A DNA stretch of 64,000 nucleotides, from the NCBI GenBank assembly GCA_948144175.1, contig CANXME010001279.1:434001-498000 (forward strand). Direction: 5' to 3'. The notes under the pieces are model-generated. The model did no database searches, was not told the DNA's origin, and saw only the letters and a program-made list of their open reading frames with translations. The position numbers and the translations under genes are program-made. Numbering within the stretch: the first letter of the stretch is position 1; each line of letters starts with the position of its first letter. Origin of the DNA: Closterium sp. NIES-65. Taxonomy: Eukaryota > Streptophyta > Zygnematophyceae > Desmidiales > Closteriaceae. Below are positions 21,701-33,125 of this stretch, one piece after another.

Positions 21701-22079
21701 CCCGGCCGGAGACCTCCCTAGCTCTGCTGTGGACAGGGAAGGTCGGCGATGCATCTGCGTTCCGTGTCTGGGGATCTCGGGCGTTTGTCCGCGACTTGTC
21801 TGCGGACAAGCTATCCCCTCGTGCTGCTCCCTGTGTCTTCCTGGGCTTCCCCCTTGACGCCCCAGGGTGGCAGTTCTACCACCCCTCCTCTCGCCGTGTT
21901 CTGTCCTCCCAGGACGTCACGTTCGACGAGTCGGTCCCCTTCTACCGCCTCTTCCCCCACCGCACTCCTTCTCTCCCGCCGCCGCCGCACTTCCTTGTGC
22001 CAGGTCCCCCCCCGGTAGATCCCCTTCCCCCTCAGGGTCCTGCCCCTTCAGGTGTGTCCCAGGTCGATGCAGTCCAGCC

Positions 22080-22390
22080 GGTCGAGGTTGCTGGTGACTC
22101 AGGTACTGCTAAGGGTGCTGAGCCTAGGGGTGCTGAGCCTGGGGGTGCTGACTCTGGGGGTGCTGAGTCTTGGGGTGCTGAGCCTGGGGGTGTTGAGCCT
22201 GGAGGTGCTGAGCCTAGGGGTGCTGCCTCTGGGGGTGCTGAGCCTGGGGGTGCTGACTCTGAGAGTGCTGCGCGCGTGGGTGCTGAGCCTGGGGGTGCTG
22301 AGCCTGGGGGTACTGCGCCTAGGGGTGCTGAGCCTGGGGGTGCTGTGTCTGGAGCTGCTGAGCCTGGAGGTGTGGAGCCTGCGGCCACTG
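22080..22390 (+). repeat. element B 15-bp minisatellite in pol linker
   Basis: Tandem 15-bp units such as 'gagcctgggggtgct' encode a Gly-Gly-Ala-Glu-Pro-like pentapeptide repeat between integrase and RT. The same repeat lies in the linkers of E (about 30090-30250), F (about 34100-34330) and G (about 51040-51210). Confidence 0.85.
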
Positions 22391-23419
22391 GACCTCCCCT
22401 TGTGGCGCGTGGCGGTACTGGACCTGGAGGTTCTCCGGGTGTTTCGTCTCGGCGGGAGCCACTCTCTCCACAGGAGCTGCGTGAGTGTTTTGCTCGCCGA
22501 TGGAGGCCTACTGCTGGAGCTGGCGCTTCTTCGGCCGCTGAGGGTGCTGGTGCCGCCGGTCCCGGAGCTGCTGGGCCTGCGGGTCCGCCTGGAGCTGGAG
22601 CTGCTGAGGGTGTTGGTTTTGAGACTACTACTGTACGTCCTAGTGGTGGTCTTGCTGCGGGTGCTACTAGCGCTGCTGGAGGTCGTGCTGCTGGAGGTGC
22701 TGTTGGCGCTGGTGCTGCCGGAGGTGCTGAGGATGCTGGTGCTGTCCCTGCTGTGTCTGGTGCCGCCGCGCGGCCTCGGCCGTACTTCGTTCCTCTCCTT
22801 CAGCAGGTTCTTGGTCTTCCTCCTCTCTTAGAGGGTCCACCGCCTGTCCAGTCGCAGTCGCAGTTACCGCCGGCCTCCCCACTGCCTTCTCCCTCTCCCT
22901 ACACTGGTCCTACTGGAGGTCTTGCTGAGCATCGTGAGCCTGCGTCTCGTCCTGCGTCGCCTGTTCGTGCTGCTCGCACTAGTGGTCGCAGTTCGCGTCA
23001 GCGTCCTTCTCCTGTCCCTGGCATGCACCGGATGTCTCTACGTCCGTCCACTGCTCCTCTGCGTGCCCCTCTGCCCTCTCCTCCTGAGTCCTCTCTTCCT
23101 GCGCTTGCCGACCCTGAGTCGGACTCTCTTCGTGCTGCCAGTCCTACTGTCACGCGTCTCCTTGCTACTGTCGTCACTGACCCCTCCTTTGAGTCCACTA
23201 CTGCGTCTGCTCTTGTTGCTGAGCTCGTGGACTTTGCTGCTCGCTGTCGTCTAGACTACGCTGCCAGTCTTGTTGCTGAGTCTGCGTCTGTCTGTCCTCC
23301 GTCCGTCGGGGGTGAGTGTGCCTTTGGCACAAACGTCCTTGAGGACAGGCAGGAGGAGTTTCAGTGTCTGGCTGCTGCTTCACCTCATCTCGCGTCTGTA
23401 CTGCTTGCCCCTGAGGGAG

Positions 23420-25016
23420 ACCCGGATGCACTAGACATCCCGACTCCGCGCTCTTACGCGGAGGCCGTAGAGGGTCCCTACTCCTCTCAGTGGCAGGCAG
23501 CTATGGATGCAGAGATGGCTTCCTGGAAGTCCACAGGCACCTACGTTGACGCGGTTCCCCCTCCTGGGGCGAACATCGTCAGTGGCATGTGGATCTTCAG
23601 GGTGAAGCGGCCGCCGGGCTCTCCACCTGTCTTCAAGGCACGGTACGTTGCTCGTGGCTTCAGTCAGCGGCAGGGAGTTGACTACTTTCAGACCTTCTCT
23701 CCCACCCCGAAGATGACCACTCTTCGGGTGCTGCTGCACATAGCCGCTCAGCACGACTACGAGCTCCACTCTCTTGACTTCAGCACTGCTTTCTTGTAGG
23801 GTAGCCTGCACGAGGAGATCTGGCTGCGCCGTCCACCTGGCTTCACTGGGACTTTCCCTCCTGGCACCCAGTGGAGCCTCCGACGGCCAGTCTACGGTCT
23901 CCGCCAGGCACCGCGTGAGTGGCACGACACACTGAGGACTACGCTCGCGGCTCTTGGGTTTGCTCCCTCTACTGCTGACCCGTCGTTGTTTCTGCGCACC
24001 GACACTTCTCTGCCGCCGTTCTACATCCTCGTGTACGTCGACGACTTGGTCTTTGCCACAGCGGACACTGCTGGACTCGCCTACGTGAATTCCGAGCTGC
24101 AGAAGAGACACACGTGCACAGACCTGGGTGAACTGCGCAGCTACCTTGGCTTGCAGATCACTCGGGACAGAGCACGCCGCACCATTACCTTGACTCAGTC
24201 ACACATGGTGCAGCAGGTCCTTCAGCGCTTCGGCTTCACGTACTCCTCGCCTCAGGCCACTCCTCTGTCTACTCGCCACTCGCTCTAAGCTCTGCCTTCG
24301 GATGAGTCCGTAGAGTCGAGTGGCCCGTACCCAGAGCTTGTTGGCTGCCTCATGTACCTGATGACCTGCACACGACCTGACCTTGCATACCCTCTTAGCA
24401 TCTTGGCACGCTATGTTGCTCCTGGGAGACACCGACCAGAGCACATGGCTGCAGCGAAGAGGGTGTTGCGCTACTTGTGCAGTACGTTGGGCATAGGGCT
24501 AGTGCTTGGAGGGCGGAGTCCAGTGGTCCTCACTGGGCACGCGGACGCTTCTTGGGCTGACGACCAGGCTACGCAGCGGTCGTCGCAGGGTTACACCTTC
24601 AGTCTTGGTTCTGGCTCTGTTTCGTGGCGGGCTACTCGCTCGTCTTCTGTTCTCGGCTCCAGTTGTGAGGCTGAGATCTACGCCGGGGCCATGGCTTCTC
24701 AGGAGCTTCGCTGGCTCACCTACCTGCTGACTGACCTTGGAGAGCCGCCTCGTTCTTCTTTAGTGCTGTACGTAGACAACAAGGCCATGCTGGCCTTGTG
24801 TCGAGAGCAGCGCCTGGAGCACAGAACGAAGCACATTGCTCTCCGCTACTTTCTTGCTCGTGAGCTGCAGCAGCGTGGTCAGTTGCGACTTGCGTACGTG
24901 GCCTCTGAGGCCAACACTGCTGATGTTTTCACCAAGGCACTTCTGCCTTGTGATCATCAGCGCTTCTGCACTCAGCTGGGACTTGTACCTGTCTTACCTC
25001 ACTTGCTCACCTCCTG
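23420..25016 (+). pseudogene. element B RT and RNase H region
   Basis: Copia RT with GMWIFRVKRPPG, LDFSTAFL and YVDDLVFATA, then RNase H with SSCEAEIYAG, YVDNKAML and HIALRYFLARE. A purine-rich 'ctatgggggtg' lies before the 3' LTR. Fossil. Confidence 0.85.
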
Positions 25017-25231
25017 ATCTTACTTGTACTCTTGCACATATATTTATACCTGCTCTTGCTTGTTTAGTATTATATATGTATGTGCACTCCTGCATGTGAA
25101 CTGGCCTTGTGGCCTTGACCTTGTGCTCGGACTGTGTGGTGACGTTGTGATCCACCCTGAGCTTGCTTTGCTTTGCTTTACTTGACTGGTCTTGTGACCC
25201 CTTGTTCTCCCCCACTTTGCCTATGGGGGTG

Positions 25232-25362
25232 TGTCAGAACATTATAGCTTATGCTTTTGTGTAGGCTATAGTGGGGTATCCCATAGGGGGTACAACCCAA
25301 TTAGGGTTAGTACTTGTACCTACTTCACTCATAGTCCATTCATTCTCGTTCTATTCTTCTCA
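25232..25362 (+). repeat. element B 3' LTR
   Basis: 131 bp, two differences from the 5' LTR by eye. Confidence 0.9.
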
Positions 25363-25380
25363 GGAACCTGCTCGATACCA
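25363..25380 (-). other. element A primer-binding site
   Basis: On the minus strand 'tggtatcgagcaggttcc' adjoins the 5' LTR of A. It is now separated from A's leader by element B. Confidence 0.75.
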
Positions 25381-25495
25381 TGAAAAGAAACGAGAATGAA
25401 TGACTAAGGAATGAAAGTGATACAAGTATGCAACCTTAGAATTGTGTACCCCATATAGGCTACCACTACAGCCTACACAACATTATAATTTGACA
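25381..25495 (-). repeat. element A 5' LTR
   Basis: 115 bp, matching the LTR at 11943-12059 except for a 2-bp length difference; flanked by TATAG. Confidence 0.85.
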
Positions 25496-25500
25496 TATAG

Positions 25501-25515
25501 CATATGAGTTTGACA
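25501..25515 (-). repeat. outer end of remnant C LTR
   Basis: 'catatgagtttgaca' completes the LTR begun at 11840, after removal of element A and one TATAG copy. Confidence 0.65.
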
Positions 25516-25639
25516 AGCGCGCCTCGCTTGCAACTCAGCCTCTCACCGTCACTCTCACCCCCATACTTTCACCCCATACTCCCTCCCCTCTCTCCCCATC
25601 ACAAAAAACCGGGCCTGAGAACAGGCGGTTTTGGTTCGG

Positions 25640-25830
25640 TTTTCTGTCCAACCAATTGAAATCCGTCAGAAAACGCTCAACTTGTTCCGACGGATTTCCA
25701 ACGAGTGGCGCACAGGTATTGTCACTGAATTTTCCTGCGGTTTTCCATCTCGGAGAGGTTTGATGATTTCCGGCAGAAAAAAGACAAGGTTTCCGGCGGA
25801 TTTCCACCACCATCGCGCTTCGGTCGAAAC
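25640..25830. repeat. degenerate short repeats related to 4480-4640
   Basis: 'gaaatccgtcagaaaac', 'ccgacggatttcc' and 'ccggcggatttcc' occur in both orientations. They may mark the far side of the DNA transposon that holds Plavaka-like copy 2, now pushed away by the copia stack. This is inference. Confidence 0.35.
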
Positions 25831-26158
25831 GAGCTTCCCCAACAATAAATCAGATAAATGAATCAACTGTAGACGCAGTACACTTTGTAATTAGCTCTGT
25901 TGCAATTTTGCCATACACAAATTTTGATTTTCCTGAATTTGAATTACATGCTGCTTTACCAAATATATCATCATTTCTTAAAAAGAGTTCTAGATTTGTT
26001 TTTCCAAATAGATGCATTAATCGTTGGGCAACTTGCAGGATTTACAGAATCATTAGAAATACTTCAGTACAAACAATGATAAATTGCTTCTCAAGCATAC
26101 ACATTGAACTCCATGAAGCACAAAATAGGGAAACGTTGCTGCAGAATAAACTGCAGTC

Positions 26159-26236
26159 CTAGCTGCTGCTGCTGATGCTGCTTTAGCTGCTGCTGCTGAT
26201 GTTGCTTTAGCTGCTGCTGCAACTGTTGCTGCTGGA
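26159..26236. repeat. CTG/GCT trinucleotide repeat
   Basis: Imperfect 'gctgctgctgatgctgcttta' units. The minus-strand alanine-rich frame over it has no other support. Confidence 0.85.
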
Positions 26237-27024
26237 AAAGCAGAATGTAAGCAAGGAGAACCTCGATTCACAGTTAACAATTAGAATTCATCCCTACACA
26301 AGCAAAATCTAGGAGAAACTCTTACGTGCATTCGCATCACCAAATATCACTCGATACTTTATGCAGTTCGAAACGATGGTCTGCAAAATCAACAAACAAT
26401 GAGAGGTTACACAACTATTTGATATGCGAATTGCGAAAAAAAACACGAAGATGACAGGTTAAAACACGAAAAAAACGACCAACACGCTGGGGGTGTTGCG
26501 GAACTTTCTCGCTTTTCTTAGTTCTGCATCAGAAAAAACACAACGCCAAAGAGTACATCAAGAGCGCTCCCAGAATCAGATGACAAACACCAACATGAAA
26601 TAATAACGATTGTGAATCAATAAATAGCTATCAACCGTCGTAGAAGCGAGTGGATAAGTTACGAGTTACGTAAGCGAGTGAAGCTGACATTGAGAAACCC
26701 GTAAAGGAACGAGATGAAAGGCGAGTTACTTGAGTCTAGGGAGGCTGACTAAGGCAAACTGAACAGACTTGTGGCAGATGAGTGCCATGAAAGAGGATGA
26801 GGGGAGGGAACGTTGAGCATCGTGCGCCACGTGTTGTTGCTGCTCGTGTTGCGAGGAGGAGTTGTGCTTGCACAACACTTTTGTCGAAATTTGGTTGGTT
26901 GGGAAACCTGCTACGCAGTTGCGCTGGAGGCAGTTCCAGTAACTGCGCGCAGGTGGTTGCAGCAATTGCGTTGCTGGCGCTGCTGTACAGCAGCTCCGCC
27001 GTTGGCAATTGCGCAGCTCGACTG

Positions 27025-27152
27025 TGTGAGAATTACGAGGCATGAATGACTAAGGAAAGAGTGTGATACAAAATGTGAAACCCAAGAAATTGTGTACCCC
27101 TTAGTATCTAACCCGCTACAGCCTACACAGGCTAGATCATATATGTCTGACA
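27025..27152 (-). repeat. E-type 3' LTR
   Basis: About 128 bp, TGTCAGAC...TCTCACA in minus orientation; the start could be 2 bp either side. A polypurine-tract complement 'cacccccataggcaaagtgg' adjoins it. Confidence 0.75.
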
Positions 27153-27493
27153 CACCCCCATAGGCAAAGTGGGGGAGAACAAGGGGTCACAAGACCAGTC
27201 AAGCAAAGCAAAGTAAGCTCAGGGTGGATCACAACGTCACCACACATTCCGAGCACAAGTTCAAGGCCACAAGGCCAGTTCACATGCAAGATCATATATA
27301 AAGGTAAACAAGCAAGTGCAGGTATAGAAAGATCACAGTACAAGCAAGGTCAAGAAGTGAGCAAGTGAGGCCAAGTAGGCACAAGACCTAACATCGTGCA
27401 GCAGCGCTGATGATCACAAGGCGGAAGTGCCTTGGTAAAGATATCAGCAGTGTTGGCCTCAGAGGCCACGTAAGCAAGGCGCAGCTGACCATG

Positions 27494-28870
27494 CTACTGC
27501 AGCTCACGAGCAAGGAAGTAGCGAAGAGCAATGTGCTTCGTTCTGTGCTCCAGTCTGTGCTCCCGACACAAGGCCAGCATGGCCTTGTTGTCGACGTACA
27601 GAACTGGAGGAGAACGAGGCGGCTCTCCTAGGTCAGTCAGCAGGTAGGTGAGCCAGCGTAGCTCCTGTGCAGCCATGGCCCCCGCGTAGATCTCAGCCTC
27701 ACAGCAGGAGCCGAGACCAGAAGACGAGCGGGTAGACCGCCACGAAATAGAGCCGGAACCAAGGCTGAAGGTGTAACCTTGTGACGACCGCTGCGTAGCC
27801 TGGTCGTCAGCCCAAGAAGCGTCTGCGTGACCTGTGAGGACCACTAAACGCCGCCCTCCAAGCACTAGCCCCATGCCCGATGTACTGCATAAGTAGCGCA
27901 ACACCCTCTTCGCTGCAACCATGTGCTCTGGTCGGTGTCTCCCAGGAGCAACATAGCGTGCCAAGATGCTAAGAGGGTATGCAAGGTCAGGTCGAGTGCA
28001 GGTCATCAGGTACATGAGGCAGTCAACAAGCTCTGGGTACGGGCCACTCCGCTCTACGGACTCATCCGAAGGCAGAGCTGAGAGCGATTGGCGAGTAGAC
28101 AGAGGAGTGGCCTGAGGCGAGGAGTACGTGAAGTCGAAGCGCTGAAGGACCTGCTGCACCATGTGTGACTGAGTCAGGGTAATGGCGCGCTGTGCTCTGT
28201 CCCGGGTGATCTGCAAGCAAAGGTAGTTGCGCAGTTCACCCAGGTCTAAGCACGTGTGTCTCTTCTGCAGCTCGGACTTCATGTGGGCGAGTCCAACAGT
28301 ATCAGTAGTGGCAAAGACCAAGTCGTCGACGTACACGAGGATGTAGAACGGCGCCAAAGAGGTGTCGGTGCGCAGAAACAGCGACGGGTCGGCAGTAGAA
28401 GGAGCAAACCCAAGAGCCGCAAGTGTAGTCCTCAGTGTGTCGTGCCACTCACGGGGCGCATGGCAGAGACCGTAGACTGGCCGCCAGAGGCTCCAATGGG
28501 TACCAGGAGGAAACGACCTAGTGAAGCCAGGTGGGCAGCGCAGCCAGATCTCCTCGTGCAGGCTGCCCTAGAAGAAAGCTGTGCTGAAGTCAAGAGAGTG
28601 AAGCTCGTAGTCGCAATGAGCGGCTATGTGCAGCAGCACCCGAAGAGTGGTCATCTTCGGAGTGGGAGAGAAGGTCTAAAAGTAGTAAACTCCCTGCCGC
28701 TGACTGAAGCCTCGAGCCACGTAACGCGCCTTGAAGACAGGCGGAGAACCCGACGGCCGCTTCACCCTCAAAATCCACATGCCACTGACGATGTTCACCC
28801 CAGGTGGGGGAACCTCGTCGACGTAGGTGCCTGTGGACTTCTAGGAAGCCATCTCTGTGTCCATGGCTGA
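27494..28870 (-). pseudogene. E RT and RNase H region
   Basis: YVDDLVFATTD in RT; CCEAEIYAG and YVDNKAML in RNase H; WIL/WIF-type RT start near 28780. Fossil copia pol. Confidence 0.8.
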
Positions 28871-29109
28871 CTGCCACTGAGAGGAGTAGGGACCCTCGAT
28901 CGCCTCAGCGTACGATCGAGGAGTCGGGATGTCTGGTGCATCCGGGTCTCCCTCAGGGGCAATCAACATGGACACGAGATGAGGCAAAGCAGCAGCAAAA
29001 CACTGGAACTCCTCGTGCCTGTCCTTAAGGACGTCCGTGCTAAGAGCACACTCACCCCCGACGGACGGAGGACAGACAGACTCAGACTCAGCAACGAGAC
29101 TAGCAGTTT

Positions 29110-31315
29110 AGTCTAGACGATAATGAGCAGCGAAGTCGACAAGCTCAGCAAGTAAGGCAAACGCAGTAGTGGACTCAAAGGAAGGGTCAGTGACAATAGT
29201 AGCCAGTAGACACATGACAGTAGGAGTGGCAGCACGAAGGGAGTCAGACTTCGGGTCAGCAAGAGCAGGAAGAGAGGACGCATGAGGAGACGGCAAAGGG
29301 ACACCCAGTGGAGCAATGGAAGGACGCAATGCCATCTGGTGCGTGCCTTGGACCGCAGGAGGACGCTGGCGTGGAACACGACGACTAGTGCGACCAGCAC
29401 GAACATGTGACGCAGGACGAGACTCAGGCTCACGACGCTCAACAAGACCGCCAGTAGGACCAGTGTAGGGAGGAGGAGCAGGCAGTGGGGAGGCGAGCTG
29501 TAACTGTGACTCGGACTGGACAGGCGGCGGACACTCTAAGGAAGGAGCAGGACCAGTAGAAGGCGGGAGACTAAGAACCTGCTGAAGCACCAGTAGGAGC
29601 GGAACGAAGTACGGCCGCGGCCGCGCAGCGCCTTCAGAATTAGCAGGGACAGCACCAGCACCCCCAGCGTCAGCACCAACGCCAGTAGCACCACCAGCTC
29701 CAACAGCACCCCCAGTAGCTCCAGCAGCGCCAACTCCAGCACCCCCAGAAGCACCAGCTCTAGCAGCACCTCCAGCGCCAACACCCCCAGCGGCTCCAGC
29801 TCCAGCCGGACCACCGGAAGACTCAACAGCCCCAGCTCTAGCACCTCCAGCAGCACCTGCTCTAGAAGCACCGCCAGCTCCAGCACCAGGAGCATCCCCA
29901 GGCCCAGCAGCTCCAGTACCTCCAGTACGAGCACCTTCGGGACCCGTGGCACCAACACCCGCAGCAGCAGCACCTCCAGCTCCAGCAGCACGGCTCCAGC
30001 GCCGCGCAAACCACTCACGCAGCTCTTGTGGAGAGGGTAGCTCCTGCCGAGACGAAGCACCCAAAGGACCCCCAGACCCAGCACCACCAGATGCCACACG
30101 AGCAGACCCAGCACCCTCAGGCTCTGCACCCCCAGGCTTTGCACCCCCAGGCGCAGCACCCCCAGCCTCCGCACCCCCAGACTCAGCACCCCGAGACTCA
30201 GCACCCCCAGGCTCAGCACCCCCAGAACCCGCATCTGCAAGCTCAGTACCCCTAGCAGCACCAGAGTCAACAGCTACCTCGACAGGCTCGACTGCGTCTA
30301 CCTGGGACACACCTGACGGGGCAGGACCCTGAGGAGGGAGAGGGTCTACCGGGGGGGGGGACCTGGCGCGAGGAAGAGCGGCGGCGGGTGGAGGGGCGCA
30401 GTGCGGTAGGGGAAGAGACGGTAATAAGGAACCGAATCGTCAAAGGTGACGTCCTGGGAGGAAAGAACACGGCGCGAGGTGGGGTGGTAAAACTGCCAAC
30501 CAGGCGCGTCAAGGGGGAAGCCAAGGAAGACGCAGGGAACAGCACGGGGGGACAGCTTGTCCGCAGACAAGTCGCGGACAAACGACCAAATCCCCAGACA
30601 CGAAACGCAGACGCATCGCCAACCTTCCCCGTCCACCGCAAGGTGGGGTAAGTCTCTAGCAAGGAGACCCGGGGCTGACGGTTGATCTGATGCGCTGCGT
30701 ACCGAACCACAAACGGCCACAGAAAATGGGGAGCACCCGCATGGATCATGTACGTACGAGCGACGTCCATGACCATGCCAATGCGACGCTCAGCAATCCC
30801 TTTTTGCTGTGGAGAGGCCGGAAGCGTGAACGTCTGGCGGATGCCCTGTGCACGACAGAAGGCTCCGAGAAGGCCAGAGGAAAACTCTTCGCCTCTGTCA
30901 TAGTGCAGACGCCGAAACTCTCTCTGAGCTGGAGACGAGCTGCGCGGATCCAGTCGATCAACACCTCAGTGACATCACCCTTGCTGTGCAAGGGGAACAC
31001 CGTGGTGTAACGCGAGTAGTCGTCAACCACCAACAGGAAGTAACGCTTGTGACCCTGGCCACGGGCGCGGGCGGGGCCCCACACGTCCATGTGAAGAGTC
31101 TGCAGTGGAGCCTCTGTCGGATGAAACTCAGAGGAGTGAGGAGCAGTGCGCTGCCGCCCCTCGACGCAGGGATCGCAGGTAGGGGCAGGCCCCGGAGGAA
31201 GGGGAGGGAGGGACCGGGGGAGACGTAAGACAAGGTAACGGGAGGCCATGCCTCGGAGACGAGGCAGGGAGGGGTGACCAAGGCGGTGGTGCCAGAGGAG
31301 AGTCTGGTGGGTCAA
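29110..31315 (-). pseudogene. E integrase and linker region
   Basis: Integrase blocks HHRLGHPS, MDVWGPA and VDDYSRYTT (about 30900-31300), then the Gly-Ala-Glu-Pro-rich linker with 15-bp repeats. Fossil, broken. Confidence 0.75.
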
Positions 31316-33125
31316 GAGACGACACGAGCAGGGAGCAGACCTGGACCTGACCTGGACGGTGCAGCAAACACCTGACCCGATGCAGCTACCTGACCAGACT
31401 CAGCAACCTGAGGAGACGCAGTAGTAAGTGTGTACAGGCTCGACCCCGGCTGATGGGTAAACGTGGCCAAGTGTCGGCCCGTCCGAGCACACGTACAGTG
31501 GGTCACTCGCTGACTCGCAGGAGTGAACTGGTCAACCCCCCCATCCTGTAGATCAGCACCAGTCACCAAGTTCGTAGAGAACGAGGGGAGATAGAGACCT
31601 GACAGGGTGCCAGAGGGGGCCGCCGGACACGGTAGGATAGTGGAGAAGTGTGCAAGGACAGGACCCCAAGAGGGGTCCGCGAGGGAGACCGCAACCGGCC
31701 GACTAAGCAGCGTAAGCGTGGTGCGGTCTCGAAAAAAGGAGCGGGAAGCACCCGAGTCAAGGGTGAAGGTGTGTAAGGCCTGAGCCGACGTGGTACCTGA
31801 GAGAGCAGACGCACCAACACCTGGGACAGCAGACGCACTAGCACCTAGAGCAGCAGCGTCACCAGCACCTAGAGCAGCAGCCTCAATGCCCGGGTCAGGC
31901 GGAACACACAGGTAACAGTCACCCTCATCACTAGTAGATACAACATACATGGCAGCAAGAATAGCATCATAATCCAGATCAAAGATAGCAACCCCCGACC
32001 TAAGCAGCTCGCCCCAGCGGGGGATCTCAGTGGCGTGAGGGAACTGGAGACGCGAAGCGTCCGTCAGGCGGCCAAAGTAGCGCTGGGTGGTGTGCGGGCC
32101 ACCGCACGGCTCACCAGTGCGGTCGCCGGTAAGCAGGACGTAGGTACAAGGACCAGCACCCCCACCCCGCTGACGCGCAGCGTACCACTCACGAAGCTGC
32201 TGGGGGGGTGGGGTCTCACGAGTGCGCTGTTGCTGCTGGCCTTGACCGCCACCGAAGCCGCCCCGCTGCGCAGAGCCAACCCGACCAGCTCCACCTCCGC
32301 CGCCGCCACCTCCACCACCGCCGCCACCGCCTCCTCCTCGGCTCCCACCGCCACCTCCGCCGCCGCCTCCGCCTCCACCGCTGCCACCGAAGCCCCCACC
32401 CCCGCCACCACTCCCACCGCCACCCCCACTCCCGCTGCCGCCTCCACCGCCACCTCCACCTCCCCCGCCAGCCCCTCCAGCGCCCTTGCCCCCCTTGCCC
32501 TTGCCGGTGCGGCGTCGCTCGCTAGGGGCAGACGCAGCGCCGACCGACTCGGTGCCAACGAAGTTGAGGACAGTAGCAGAGGCAACAAAGGGCAAAAGGG
32601 GGGAGGGGGAGCACCCCTCAAAGAAGGGGGCACGAGGGTCACCACGAGAGGCTCCTACACCGACTATACTCTTCTCAGCTGCCAGGAGGCGCTCCTCGAG
32701 GAGGTCAACGGTGAGTGTGGTGGGGCAAACAGAGAGGAAGTGGTCCCTGACCGAGAGAAGGGAGTCAGGGAGCCGGGTGACTATGTAGTAGAGGGTGATG
32801 TACATGGGGGGGGGGGGGTTCTTGGCGCAGAACTCAGCAGAAAGCGCAGCGCAGTAGCGGGTGTCACTAGTGCGAAGGTGCGTAATGAGGTCAGTGACTG
32901 TGGGAAAGGCGGCGAGGTCAGGGAACAGGTATGGCAGCATGAGGCGGCTAAGGGCAGCAGTGGCAGGGGAAGAGTAGCGTGCGACTACAGCGTCGTACAA
33001 GGTCTTAGCACTCTTGTACTGACTAAAGTGCGCGCGCTCAGAGGACGGGAAGTGACTATGCACAGCAAGACAGGCAGCAGCATCGCGTGTGGCCCACTGT
33101 GAGCGAACAGTGCTGTCAGCATCGA
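31316..33125 (-). pseudogene. E (second) gag and protease region of the chimera
   Basis: Gag core (FSQYKSAKTLYDAVVARYSS, YYIVTRLPDSL), poly-glycine tract (about 32280-32490), Cys/His-like box (about 32080-32170) and protease motif LDSGASRSFF (about 31730). It lies downstream of a complete F-type integrase, so one element holds two gag/protease sets. Fossil. Confidence 0.8.

Larger units (their letters stand above)
17933..25362 (+). mobile_element. Ty1/copia element B, nearly full length, nested in A
   Basis: Length 7430 bp with two 131-bp LTRs (17933-18063, 25232-25362) differing at 2 positions by eye. Flanks are GAAAC and GGAAC, a 5-bp target duplication with one mismatch, inside element A beside its primer site. 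Parts in order: LTR, primer site, leader (18082-19063), gag (from 19064), protease (near 20587), GAG-pre-integrase and integrase (about 21040-21700), linker (about 21960-22870), RT (about 23500-24290), RNase H (about 24500-25015), polypurine tract, LTR. It looks almost whole but has a few breaks. It is young and inserted after A. Confidence 0.9.
11943..25495 (-). mobile_element. Ty1/copia element A, carrying nested element B
   Basis: LTRs are 117 bp (11943-12059) and 115 bp (25381-25495), identical apart from a 2-bp length difference, so the insertion is young. The target duplication is TATAG. Parts recognised on the minus strand: primer site (25363-25380), GC-rich leader, gag, protease, linker, RT, RNase H and a polypurine tract beside the left LTR. 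No integrase core was recognised. Element B (17933-25362) sits between primer site and leader. Coding parts are broken, with more than five breaks. Confidence 0.85.
25516..27024. other. gene-free flank of the copia stack
   Basis: No gene is recognised. 25640-25830 carries short repeats like those at 4480-4640. 25860-26160 and 26280-26720 are AT-rich. 26159-26236 is a trinucleotide repeat. 26800-27020 is plain sequence up to the LTR of the chimeric copia element. Confidence 0.5.

Noticed and set aside
22052-22831. A Leu-Gly-Val repeat protein resembling an antifreeze or leucine-rich repeat
   Set aside because: It is an alternative frame of the 15-bp linker repeat inside copia pol.
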